Made by a program: the position numbers and the translations under genes. From NCBI GenBank assembly GCA_026984895.1, contig JALSRF010000087.1, positions 1 through 10,437 on the forward strand: DNA of 10,437 nucleotides, given 5' to 3'. Position 1 is the stretch's first letter, and the number at the start of each line of letters is the position of its first letter. The notes below the pieces were generated by a model. It made no database searches. It was not told the DNA's origin and worked only from the letters and a program-made list of their open reading frames with translations. The DNA is from Paracoccaceae bacterium (GTDB lineage Bacteria; Pseudomonadota; Alphaproteobacteria; Rhodobacterales; Rhodobacteraceae). Shown here piece after piece: positions 1 through 6,724 of the stretch.

Positions 1-549
1 GCCTACAAGGCGGGCGACGATGGCCCTGGCGCTGTCGCTGTCCCAGGCCGCGTCCCCGCGCAGCCGGGCGATTTCCTGCCCGTCGCGGTTGAGCAGAAGC
101 GTCGTCGGCAGGCCGAGAACGCCCATTTCGCGCGAAAGTCTGGCGTTGTCGTCGATCAGGATCGGCAGATCGGTGACCGAGATTTCCGAAAAGAACCGGC
201 GGATGGCCGGCAGCGTGTTTCGGGTCGTGGCGATGGTCACGACCTCGAAATCGTCGCCACCGAATGCCTGTTGCAGGCGCTCCAGCGATTTCATCTCCTT
301 GCGGCAGGGGGCGCACCATGTGGCCCAGAAATTCACCAGCACGTATTTGCCCTTCCAGTCGGCCAGGCGGTGCTGGGCGCCGTCGGCATCGACAAACGGA
401 ATTTGCGGCACATCGTGCGGCGCCGCCGCAAACACCAGTTTCTTGAGCGTGCCTTCGCGCAGCGCCGCAAGGGCGCCGGTATCGAGCCCCTGGGCATTTG
501 CACCCAGGGCAAGGGCCGTGTAGAGCACAGCGGACAGAAACAGGCGCAT
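1..549 (-). CDS. tlpA: TlpA-family periplasmic thiol:disulfide oxidoreductase, 3' end cut by window
   Basis: The minus-strand frame reads 183 residues from ATG at 549-547 without a stop and runs off the window start. Residues 1-19 look like a Sec signal peptide (MRLFLSAVLY, then a hydrophobic stretch, cleavage likely after ANA), so the mature protein should be periplasmic. A thioredoxin-like fold follows: FWATWCAPC with redox cysteines C79 and C82, and the cis-proline loop GLPTT with P148. Family knowledge: TlpA/ResA-type redoxins reduce disulfides in the periplasm, often for cytochrome c or cytochrome oxidase maturation. The substrate here cannot be told from sequence. It diverges from argH, with only 28 bp between its start and the preferred argH start, so its promoter must lie close to or inside argH. 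The few C-terminal residues are missing. The redoxin call is secure; the symbol is a family-level label. Confidence 0.9.
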   Translation of the reverse strand, partial: MRLFLSAVLYTALALGANAQGLDTGALAALREGTLKKLVFAAAPHDVPQIPFVDADGAQHRLADWKGKYVLVNFWATWCAPCRKEMKSLERLQQAFGGDDFEVVTIATTRNTLPAIRRFFSEISVTDLPILIDDNARLSREMGVLGLPTTLLLNRDGQEIARLRGDAAWDSDSARAIVARLVG

Positions 550-577
550 GACCAACCTCCGACAAGGGCGCACACAG

Positions 578-1981
578 ATGACCGACAAGATCCGTAATGC
601 AATGTGGGGCGGACGTTTTGCCTCCGGACCGGATGCGATCATGGAGGCGATAAACGCCTCGATCGGGTTCGACAAGAGACTTTACGCCCAGGACATTGCC
701 GGCTCTCGTGCCCACGCCGCCATGCTGGCGAGCGCAGGCATCATTACCGATAAGGATGCCGAGGCGATAAGGGAAGGTCTGCTCACGGTCTTGTCAGAGA
801 TCGAAGGCGGCGAATTTCCGTTTTCGACGGCGCTGGAAGACATTCACATGAATATCGAGGCGCGACTGAAGGAGATTGTCGGCGAAGCCGCGGGCCGGCT
901 GCACACGGCGCGTTCGCGCAACGATCAGGTGGCGGTGGATTTCCGCATGTGGGTGCGCGATCAGGCCGACGCGGCGCAGGCGGCGCTTGGCGCGCTGGTG
1001 CGCGCGCTTCTCGCTCAGGCCGATTCCGGGGCCGACTGGGTGATGCCCGGGTTCACCCATCTGCAGGTGGCGCAGCCGGTCACATGGGGCCACCACATGA
1101 TGGCCTATGTGGAAATGTTCGCCCGCGACATCGGCCGCTTTGCCGATGCCCGCGCCCGGATGAACGAATGCCCCCTGGGCGCGGCGGCGCTGGCGGGCAC
1201 CTCCTTTCCCATCGACCGCGACATGACGGCGCGCGCGCTGGGGTTCGACCGGCCCTGCGCCAATTCGCTGGATGCGGTGGCGGACCGCGATTTCGCGCTG
1301 GAATTCCTTGGCGCGGCGGCGATCTGCGCCATGCATCTTTCGCGCCTGGCCGAGGAACTGGTGATCTGGTCCAGCGCCCAGTTCCGCCTTGTCACGCTTT
1401 CGGATCGCTTCTCGACCGGCTCTTCGATCATGCCGCAGAAGAAGAACCCCGACGCGGCCGAGCTGATCCGCGCCAAGATCGGTCGCATCCTGGGCGCGAC
1501 GGTGGGGCTTTTCACCGTGATGAAGGGGCTGCCGCTGGCCTATTCCAAGGACATGCAGGAGGACAAGGAACAGGTGTTCGATGCCGCCGACAACCTGATG
1601 CTGGCGCTGGCGGCGATGGAAGGCATGGTGCGCGACATGACCGCCAACCGCGACGCGCTGCGCGCGGCGGCCGCCAGCGGCTTTTCCACCGCCACCGACC
1701 TGGCCGACTGGCTGGTGCGCGAGCTGAACCTGCCGTTTCGCGAGGCCCACCACGTCACCGGCACGCTGGTTGCCATGGCCGAAAGGAAGGGCTGCGATCT
1801 GGCGGATCTGAGCGTGGACGAGATGAAATCCGCCCATGCCGGCATCACCGACAAGGTGTTTTCGGTTCTGGGGGTTGAGAATTCCGTCGCTTCGCGCACA
1901 TCATACGGCGGAACCGCCCCGCAAAACGTGCGCGCCCAGATCGCGCGCTGGAAAGAGAGATTGAAAGAGAGGTTGGTGTGA
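578..1981 (+). CDS. argH: Argininosuccinate lyase
   Basis: This 467-residue cytosolic enzyme splits argininosuccinate into arginine and fumarate, the final step of arginine biosynthesis, and belongs to the fumarase/aspartase superfamily. It shows MWGGRF at the N terminus, EDIHMNIE near residue 87, ARSRNDQ near 111, the FTHLQ histidine at about 161, and the superfamily signature GSSIMPQKKNP at about 281-291, whose serine loop is catalytic. I chose ATG 578 because it gives the usual family length and MTDK...MWGGRF beginning, and an AAGGG element lies about 10 bases upstream. The in-frame ATG at 548 would add ten residues and overlap the tlpA start codon. The stop TGA overlaps the GTG start of the next small gene, suggesting translational coupling. 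No key residue is missing. Confidence 0.97.
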   Translation: MTDKIRNAMWGGRFASGPDAIMEAINASIGFDKRLYAQDIAGSRAHAAMLASAGIITDKDAEAIREGLLTVLSEIEGGEFPFSTALEDIHMNIEARLKEIVGEAAGRLHTARSRNDQVAVDFRMWVRDQADAAQAALGALVRALLAQADSGADWVMPGFTHLQVAQPVTWGHHMMAYVEMFARDIGRFADARARMNECPLGAAALAGTSFPIDRDMTARALGFDRPCANSLDAVADRDFALEFLGAAAICAMHLSRLAEELVIWSSAQFRLVTLSDRFSTGSSIMPQKKNPDAAELIRAKIGRILGATVGLFTVMKGLPLAYSKDMQEDKEQVFDAADNLMLALAAMEGMVRDMTANRDALRAAAASGFSTATDLADWLVRELNLPFREAHHVTGTLVAMAERKGCDLADLSVDEMKSAHAGITDKVFSVLGVENSVASRTSYGGTAPQNVRAQIARWKERLKERLV

Positions 1982-2142
1982 AACTTCTGCTTGTCGCTTT
2001 TGCCGGCCTGATGGCGCTGAGCGCCTGTGGCGTCGATGGTGTGCCGTTGAAGCCCAGATACAGCGCCCAGACCACCGTCGGCTACAATTCGAGCACGGGT
2101 CCCTTCAACAAGACCACCCTGGGGGTCCAGTTCGGCGGATGA
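1978..2142 (+). CDS. Small lipoprotein between argH and lysA (possibly LptM/LppL-like)
   Basis: A 54-residue frame starts with GTG at 1978-1980 and overlaps the argH stop by four bases (GTGA). It begins MKLLLVAF, continues through a hydrophobic core to the lipobox LSAC, and so has a type II signal peptide with the lipidated cysteine at residue 17. The mature protein is only about 38 residues: CGVDGVPLKP, then a polar, Thr/Gly/Asn-rich tail ending LGVQFGG, which could be a short beta segment. The residue after cysteine is Gly, so outer-membrane sorting is plausible. Family knowledge: small lipoproteins sit just upstream of lysA or dapF in other Proteobacteria (LppL, LptM/YifL) and share a short CG..G.P motif; LptM assists LptDE assembly. 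The resemblance here is limited to position, size and that motif, so a shared function is inference. The lipoprotein call itself is strong. Confidence 0.82.
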   Translation: MKLLLVAFAGLMALSACGVDGVPLKPRYSAQTTVGYNSSTGPFNKTTLGVQFGG

Positions 2143-2313
2143 GGGCCGGCCCGGCCGGGGGCCTCGTGCGCGTCGGCCCGTGCCGGCCCCGGCGCGGTCG
2201 TGAAGCCGCGCCCGATTTCCGGTTGAATTCGCCGGCCCGGGGCTTAGACCAGAGCAGCGCAGACCAGCGCAGCGCAGTGCGGTGCGGCACCGGCAGGTCA
2301 GGAGAAACGGCGG
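2143..2313 (+). other. GC-rich gap upstream of lysA with inverted repeat and possible leader
   Basis: This 171-bp gap holds no convincing gene. Its first half is very GC-rich and can fold: an arm at 2154-2163 pairs with 2185-2193 apart from one bulged G. No T-run follows, so an intrinsic terminator is unlikely in the classic sense. A TTGAAT element at 2223-2228 could be a -35 box for lysA, but no clear -10 box stands at the right distance. The lysA ribosome-binding site AGGAG lies at 2300-2304, nine bases before its ATG. Confidence 0.35.
2247..2276. repeat. 15-bp tandem repeat, two copies
   Basis: Two adjacent 15-bp units at 2247-2261 and 2262-2276, both beginning GACCAG and ending CAGCGCA, differ at only one base (A versus C at unit position 7). 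A GTGCGGTGCGG stretch follows directly. The repeat lies in the gap before lysA, about 24 bases upstream of its ribosome-binding site. Function is unknown; replication slippage is the simplest origin. Confidence 0.7.
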
Positions 2314-3579
2314 ATGGATCATTTTCTTTACATCGACGGCGCGCTTTGCGCCGAACAGGTGCCGGTGGCCGAGATTGCCGCGCAGGTGGGCACGCCGTTC
2401 TATGTCTATTCCGCCGCCACGCTGCGCCGTCACTACCGCCTGTTCGACGCGGCGCTCGAGGGCACGCGGCACCTGGTCTGTTTCGCCATGAAGGCCAACC
2501 CCAACCTGGCGGTGGTCAAGCTGCTGGGCGACATGGGGGCCGGGGTCGATGTCGTGTCGGCGGGCGAGTATCTGAAGGCACGCGCCGCCGGGGTGCCGGG
2601 CGCGCGCATCGTGTTTTCGGGCGTGGGCAAGACCCGCGAGGAAATGCGCATCGCGCTTGACGGCGGGATCCGCCAGTTCAACGTGGAAAGCGAACCCGAG
2701 ATGGACGCGCTGAGCGACGTCGCCGTTGCGCTTGGCAAGGTGGCGCCTGTCGCGGTGCGGGTGAACCCGGATGTGGATGCGCGCACCCATGACAAGATCG
2801 CCACCGGCAAGGCCGAGAACAAGTTCGGCATCCCGATCTCGCGCGCCATGGACGCCTATGCCCGGGCGGCGCGCCTGCCGGGGCTGGAGGTGGTGGGGAT
2901 CGACGTGCATATCGGCAGCCAGCTGACCGAGCTTGCCCCCTTCGAGGCCGCCTTTTGCAAGCTGGCCGAACTCACGCGGGCGTTGCGCGGCGCCGGCCAC
3001 GACATCCGCCGGCTTGACCTGGGCGGGGGGTTGGGCATCCCGTACCGGCGCGCCAACGAGGCGCCGCCGCTGCCGCAGGAATACGGTGCCATGATCCGGC
3101 GTCTCCTGGGCGATCTGGACTGCGAGATCGAGATCGAGCCGGGCCGGCTGATCGCGGGAAATGCCGGGATCATGGTCAGCCGGGTGATCTATGTGAAAGA
3201 GGGCGCGGACCGCCGGTTTCTGATCCTCGATGCGGCGATGAACGACCTGGTGCGCCCGGCGATGTACGAGGCGCATCACGATATCGTCCCGGCAACAGAG
3301 CCCGCCCCGGGCGCCGAACCGCTGCGCTATGACATCGTCGGCCCGATCTGCGAAAGCGGCGATACCTTCGCGCGCGAACGCGACCTGCCGGCGCTTGCGG
3401 CGGGTGATCTGGTGGCCTTCCGTTCGGCCGGGGCCTACGGCGCGGCGATGGCCTCGGAATACAACTCGCGCCCGCTGATCCCCGAGGTGATGGTGGCGGG
3501 CGATCAATTCGCTGTCATTCGGCCCCGCCCGAGCTATGATGAGATGATCGGACGCGATAACATTCCCGCGTGGCTGTGA
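2314..3579 (+). CDS. lysA: Diaminopimelate decarboxylase
   Basis: This 421-residue PLP enzyme (fold type III, alanine-racemase-like barrel) decarboxylates meso-diaminopimelate to L-lysine in the cytosol, the last step of lysine biosynthesis. The PLP lysine is K60 in CFAMKANPN. Other marks are the DVHIGSQL histidine loop, the phosphate-binding GGGLGIPY, EIEPGR, and the C-terminal catalytic CESGDTF with C346, which completes the active site of the partner subunit in family dimers, followed by GAYGAAMASEYNSRP. Length is typical. ATG 2314 is preceded by AGGAG at a spacing of nine. Upstream lies the small lipoprotein gene, an association also seen with lysA in other Proteobacteria. The next gene starts 49 bp downstream and may be co-transcribed. 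Since its substrate is the peptidoglycan building block DAP, it links amino-acid and wall metabolism. Confidence 0.97.
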   Translation: MDHFLYIDGALCAEQVPVAEIAAQVGTPFYVYSAATLRRHYRLFDAALEGTRHLVCFAMKANPNLAVVKLLGDMGAGVDVVSAGEYLKARAAGVPGARIVFSGVGKTREEMRIALDGGIRQFNVESEPEMDALSDVAVALGKVAPVAVRVNPDVDARTHDKIATGKAENKFGIPISRAMDAYARAARLPGLEVVGIDVHIGSQLTELAPFEAAFCKLAELTRALRGAGHDIRRLDLGGGLGIPYRRANEAPPLPQEYGAMIRRLLGDLDCEIEIEPGRLIAGNAGIMVSRVIYVKEGADRRFLILDAAMNDLVRPAMYEAHHDIVPATEPAPGAEPLRYDIVGPICESGDTFARERDLPALAAGDLVAFRSAGAYGAAMASEYNSRPLIPEVMVAGDQFAVIRPRPSYDEMIGRDNIPAWL

Positions 3580-3628
3580 ACGCGCGCCGCCCGCCCGGCC
3601 GGGTGCCGGCACGGGCCTGAAAGGACAG

Positions 3629-6319
3629 ATGGCAGAGGCAGACGACAGAACCGAAAACGCCCTTGCCGGGTTGCGCTGGCAGGTTGCTCTCAGCCGCGCG
3701 GGGCTGGTGGCGGAACGGGCCGCGCGGGCGTTCTGGCCGCTGTTCTCCCTTGTTTTGCTGGTGCTGGCGGGGCTTCTGTTCGGCCTGCACGAGCGCCTGG
3801 CGGTTGATCTGGCCTGGGCGGCTGCGGTGGCGGTCGCGCTGGGCTGCGCCCTGGCGCTGGCCTTCGGGCTGCGTCGATTCCGCTGGCCGACGCGCGCCGA
3901 GGCGCTGGCGCGCATCGACCGCCGCCTGCCGGGACGGCCGATCGCGGCGATTCTCGACCGCCAGGCGATCGGCACCGGCGATCCGGCCTCGCAGGCGGTC
4001 TGGCGGGCGCATGTTGAGCGGATGGCCGCTCGGGCGCGGGCGGCCCGTGCCCCGGCGCCGGCGCCGGACCTGCCGGCGCGCGATCCCTACGGGGTGCGCT
4101 ACGTCGCGCTGCTGGCCTTTGTCACGGCGCTGATCTTCGGGTCGGTCTTTCGCCTGGCCACGGTGGGCGACAGCCTGTCGGGCGGCCGTCCGGGCGGCGC
4201 GCTGGCGGCGGGGCCCGCCTGGGAAGGCTGGATCGAGCCGCCGGCCCATACCGGCAGGCCGACCCTGTATCTGCCCGATGCCACCGGCGCGCGCCTTGCC
4301 GTTGCGCAGGGCAGCAAGGTGACGCTGCGCCTTTACGGAGAGGTTGGCGCGCTGATCGTGGAGGAAACCGTTTCGGGGCGCACCGGCGCGCCGGGCAGCG
4401 CGGCCGACGCCCGGCAGGTGTTTCGCGTTGCCCGAAGCGGCCGGCTGGCGATCGACGGGCCGGGCGGGCGAAGCTGGGAGATCGACGCCATTGCCGACCG
4501 CCCGCCCGAGGTCGCCGTGGCCGGTGAGGTCAGCCACAGCGCTGCGGGCGAACTGAAGCTGCCGTTCAGCGCCAGCGACGACTACGGCGTGCGCAGCGGC
4601 CGCGCCGAGATTGCGCTGGACCTTGGCGCGGTGGACCGGCGCCATGGTCTGGTGCCCGATCCCGAGCCGCGCGCGCCCATCGTGCTGGACCTGCCGATGC
4701 CGTTCAACGGCGACCGGCGCAAGATCGAGGAAACCCTGAGCGAGGACCTGACGCGCCACCCCTGGGTGGGGCTGCCGGTGACGGTGCGCCTGTCTGTCGA
4801 GGATGCCGCCGGGCAGAAGGGCGCCTCGCAGCCCTACCGCATGACCCTGCCGGGGCGGCATTTTTTCAACCCGCTGGCGGCGGCGATCGTGGAGCAGCGG
4901 CGCGACCTGCTGTGGAACCGCAGCAATGGCCGGCGCGTGGCCCGGATCCTGCGCGCGCTGAGCAACCGGCCGGACGATCTGTTCCGCGATGCGGCGGTCT
5001 ATCTGCGGCTTCGCCAGGTGATCCGCGAACTGGAAGGCGCGGCCGGTGCGCACCGCCCGATGCCCGGTGTGCTACGCGACCGGCTGGCCGGGGTGCTGTG
5101 GACCATCGCGCTGGACATCGAGGACGGCAACCTGGGCGACGCGCGCGCGCGCCTGCAGGAAGCACAGAAGCGGCTGCGCCAGGCAATGCGCGACGGCGCC
5201 AACGACGAGGAAATCCGCCGGCTGATGAACGCGCTTGACCAGGCGATGCAGGATTACCTGCGCCAGCTGGCGCAAGAGCAGCGCCAGCAGCGCGGCGACA
5301 CCCGCCAGCAGGCCGACAACGGCAACACGCAGGAAATCACCGGCGAACAGCTGCAGCAGCTGCTGGACCGCTTGCAGCAGCTCATGCAGGAAGGCCGGAT
5401 GAGCGAGGCCGAGCAATTGCTGGAACAGCTTGGCAAGCTGATGGAAAACCTGCAGGTCACCGAGGGCGGCCAGGGCCGGCAGGGCCGGGGGCAGCAGGCG
5501 CTGGAAGGGCTGGCCGACACGCTGCGCCGCCAGCAGGGGCTGAGCGACCAGACCTTCCGGGATCTGCAGAAACGATTTGGCGACGGCCAGCCGGATGGCC
5601 AGAACGATGGCCAGAACGGTCAGAACAACCGGAACGGACAGCAGGGCCAGGACGGACCGCAAGGCCAGGGCGGACAGCAGGGCCAGGACGGGCCGCAGGG
5701 CCAGGGGGGTGCCCGGGGCCAGCCCGGCGGCGATGGCCCGGGCGGGGACCGGCCGCGGGGGCAGCTTCCGGGCCGCGGCGGCGGCGACGCGCAGGGCCTG
5801 GCCGAGCGCCAGCAGGCGCTGATCGACCGGCTGCGCGAACAGATGCGCAACATGCCGGGCACCGGCCGCAGGACCGTGCCGGGGCCGGGCGCGGGCAACG
5901 ACCGCGGCCAGGACGGCGGGCGCGGCGCGCTTGACGATGCCGAACGGGCCATGCGCGGGGCGGAAAAAGCGCTGCGTGACGGCGACCTTTCGGGGGCGCT
6001 CGATCGGCAGGCCGATGCCCTGGAGGCGCTGCGTCAGGGGATGCGCGACCTGGCAGAACAGCTGGCCGGCGAACCCACATCGCAGACCGGAGAACAGGGA
6101 CGCGGCAACGGCGCCGGGGGGCCGCAGGACAGCCGTGACCCGCTGGGGCGCAGCGCCGGTGCGGCCGGGCGGATCGGAACCGACCGGCAACTGCTTCAGG
6201 GTGAGGACGTCTATCGCCGTGCGCGCGAGTTGCTGGACGAGATCCGCCGCCGTGCCTCGCAGCGCGACCGGCCCGAGGACGAGCGGAACTACCTTCGCAG
6301 GTTGCTCGGCCAGTTCTGA
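3629..6319 (+). CDS. TIGR02302/DUF4175-family large membrane-anchored low-complexity protein
   Basis: This is an 896-residue protein whose biochemical role is unknown. Three hydrophobic helices are visible at about 36-53, 58-80 and 156-174. The loop between the second and third is Arg-rich, so by the positive-inside rule it is cytoplasmic and the roughly 720-residue remainder is periplasmic. That part has a beta-rich region at about 180-400, a helical region rich in Arg/Leu/Gln, a Gln-rich probable coiled coil around 520-640 with runs such as EQLQQLLDRLQQLMQEG, a Gly/Gln/Asp/Asn tract around 655-745 that includes a collagen-like Gly-X-Y stretch, and a helical C terminus. As I recall the family, its members are long alphaproteobacterial proteins with two or three N-terminal helices and Gln/Gly-rich external sequence, which fits well. 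AAAGGA ends about four bases before ATG 3629. The 49-bp gap after lysA suggests a shared transcript. An envelope-structural role is inference. Confidence 0.9.
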   Translation: MAEADDRTENALAGLRWQVALSRAGLVAERAARAFWPLFSLVLLVLAGLLFGLHERLAVDLAWAAAVAVALGCALALAFGLRRFRWPTRAEALARIDRRLPGRPIAAILDRQAIGTGDPASQAVWRAHVERMAARARAARAPAPAPDLPARDPYGVRYVALLAFVTALIFGSVFRLATVGDSLSGGRPGGALAAGPAWEGWIEPPAHTGRPTLYLPDATGARLAVAQGSKVTLRLYGEVGALIVEETVSGRTGAPGSAADARQVFRVARSGRLAIDGPGGRSWEIDAIADRPPEVAVAGEVSHSAAGELKLPFSASDDYGVRSGRAEIALDLGAVDRRHGLVPDPEPRAPIVLDLPMPFNGDRRKIEETLSEDLTRHPWVGLPVTVRLSVEDAAGQKGASQPYRMTLPGRHFFNPLAAAIVEQRRDLLWNRSNGRRVARILRALSNRPDDLFRDAAVYLRLRQVIRELEGAAGAHRPMPGVLRDRLAGVLWTIALDIEDGNLGDARARLQEAQKRLRQAMRDGANDEEIRRLMNALDQAMQDYLRQLAQEQRQQRGDTRQQADNGNTQEITGEQLQQLLDRLQQLMQEGRMSEAEQLLEQLGKLMENLQVTEGGQGRQGRGQQALEGLADTLRRQQGLSDQTFRDLQKRFGDGQPDGQNDGQNGQNNRNGQQGQDGPQGQGGQQGQDGPQGQGGARGQPGGDGPGGDRPRGQLPGRGGGDAQGLAERQQALIDRLREQMRNMPGTGRRTVPGPGAGNDRGQDGGRGALDDAERAMRGAEKALRDGDLSGALDRQADALEALRQGMRDLAEQLAGEPTSQTGEQGRGNGAGGPQDSRDPLGRSAGAAGRIGTDRQLLQGEDVYRRARELLDEIRRRASQRDRPEDERNYLRRLLGQF
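5636..5707 (+). repeat. 36-bp tandem duplication inside the TIGR02302 gene
   Basis: Units 5636-5671 and 5672-5707 encode the same twelve residues (GQQGQDGPQGQG), corresponding to protein positions 670-681 and 682-693. The copies differ at three bases, all at third codon positions and all synonymous (GGA/GGG, CAA/CAG, GGC/GGG). The array extends the protein by four Gly-X-Y triplets per copy and lies within a longer collagen-like tract running to about 5752. Confidence 0.9.
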
Positions 6320-6333
6320 TCGTGACGCCGGCC

Positions 6334-6353
6334 CGGGCGCCGTTTCGCGCCCG
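6334..6353 (+). terminator. Candidate hairpin terminator after the TIGR02302 gene
   Basis: A perfect 7-bp stem (CGGGCGC pairing with GCGCCCG) encloses a six-base CGTTTC loop, starting 15 bases after the stop codon. There is no T-run after it, so it would be an atypical intrinsic terminator or only an RNA-stabilising hairpin. Confidence 0.35.
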
Positions 6354-6354
6354 C

Positions 6355-6384
6355 AAGGGCAGCCCCGGCAAAGGCAGCCCCGGC
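6355..6384. repeat. 15-bp tandem duplication
   Basis: Two consecutive 15-bp units at 6355-6369 and 6370-6384, each ending GGCAGCCCCGGC, differ at one base. They lie directly downstream of the candidate terminator hairpin in the convergent gap. Confidence 0.75.
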
Positions 6385-6420
6385 GGGCGGTGCGCCATCC
6401 CCCACGCCATCCTGCCCTGC

Positions 6421-6450
6421 GCCGCCCCCGGTGCCGCCCCCGGTGCCGCC
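6421..6450. repeat. 12-bp tandem duplication
   Basis: The 12-bp unit GCCGCCCCCGGT occurs twice without mismatch at 6421-6432 and 6433-6444, followed by a partial third copy (GCCGCC). Confidence 0.75.
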
Positions 6451-6483
6451 GGGCGCAGCAAGGGCGCGCCGCCGCGATCTGCC

Positions 6484-6522
6484 GCCGCCATCAACTGCCG
6501 CCATCAACTGCCGTCATCGGCT
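6484..6522. repeat. 13-bp tandem repeat, two exact copies and one diverged
   Basis: The 13-bp unit GCCGCCATCAACT occurs exactly at 6484-6496 and 6497-6509. A third, related unit at 6510-6522 has three changes. It is the third independent short duplication within about 170 bp of the convergent gap. Confidence 0.75.
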
Positions 6523-6679
6523 GCCTTCATCCCCAGTCAGGCAGGCCGCGCCAACGCCCGGTATGGCGTCCGGTCCTGGCATGGTGGGTCTCGCATCGCG
6601 TCCGGGGGCTCGGGGGTGGCCGCTGGCGCTGCGCAGCGCGCGCCGGGCGACAGGCCGAAAGCCACTTGCCCCGGGCCAC

Positions 6680-6704
6680 GCGCCATGGGCGCCATCCCCG
6701 GCGC
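6680..6704 (-). terminator. Candidate hairpin(s) after the zinc-ribbon gene
   Basis: Two mutually exclusive hairpins share bases: GCGCC 6680-6684 with GGCGC 6688-6692, and GCGCC 6689-6693 with GGCGC 6700-6704. They begin about 20 bases past the stop codon of the minus-strand gene. No T-run follows on that strand, so intrinsic termination is uncertain. Confidence 0.3.
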
Positions 6705-6724
6705 TGTGTCCATTTGGCGGCGGG

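Larger units (their letters stand above)
6320..6724. other. 405-bp gap between convergent genes, no convincing gene
   Basis: The stretch separates the stop codons of the TIGR02302 gene and the minus-strand zinc-ribbon gene. Open frames exist on both strands because the GC-rich sequence has few stops. Their translations are Pro/Ala/Gly/Arg-rich, match no family I recognise, and on the plus strand run into the opposing gene. Visible structure consists of short tandem duplications and several hairpins, described separately. It probably serves as a termination zone for both converging transcripts. Confidence 0.55.

Noticed and set aside
3582..3616. GC-rich palindromes between lysA and the TIGR02302 gene as a terminator
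   Set aside because: There is no T-run, and the next gene's ribosome-binding site follows at once. Such GC palindromes are frequent in this composition.
1540..3975. 811-codon open frame on the minus strand
   Set aside because: It is antisense to argH, the small lipoprotein gene, lysA and the start of the TIGR02302 gene. The translation is Arg/Ala/His/Gln-rich without family motifs, as expected of a shadow frame in GC-rich DNA.
3515..5053. 512-codon open frame on the minus strand
   Set aside because: It lies antisense inside the TIGR02302 gene, has Arg/Gln/Pro-rich composition, and lacks any recognisable domain.
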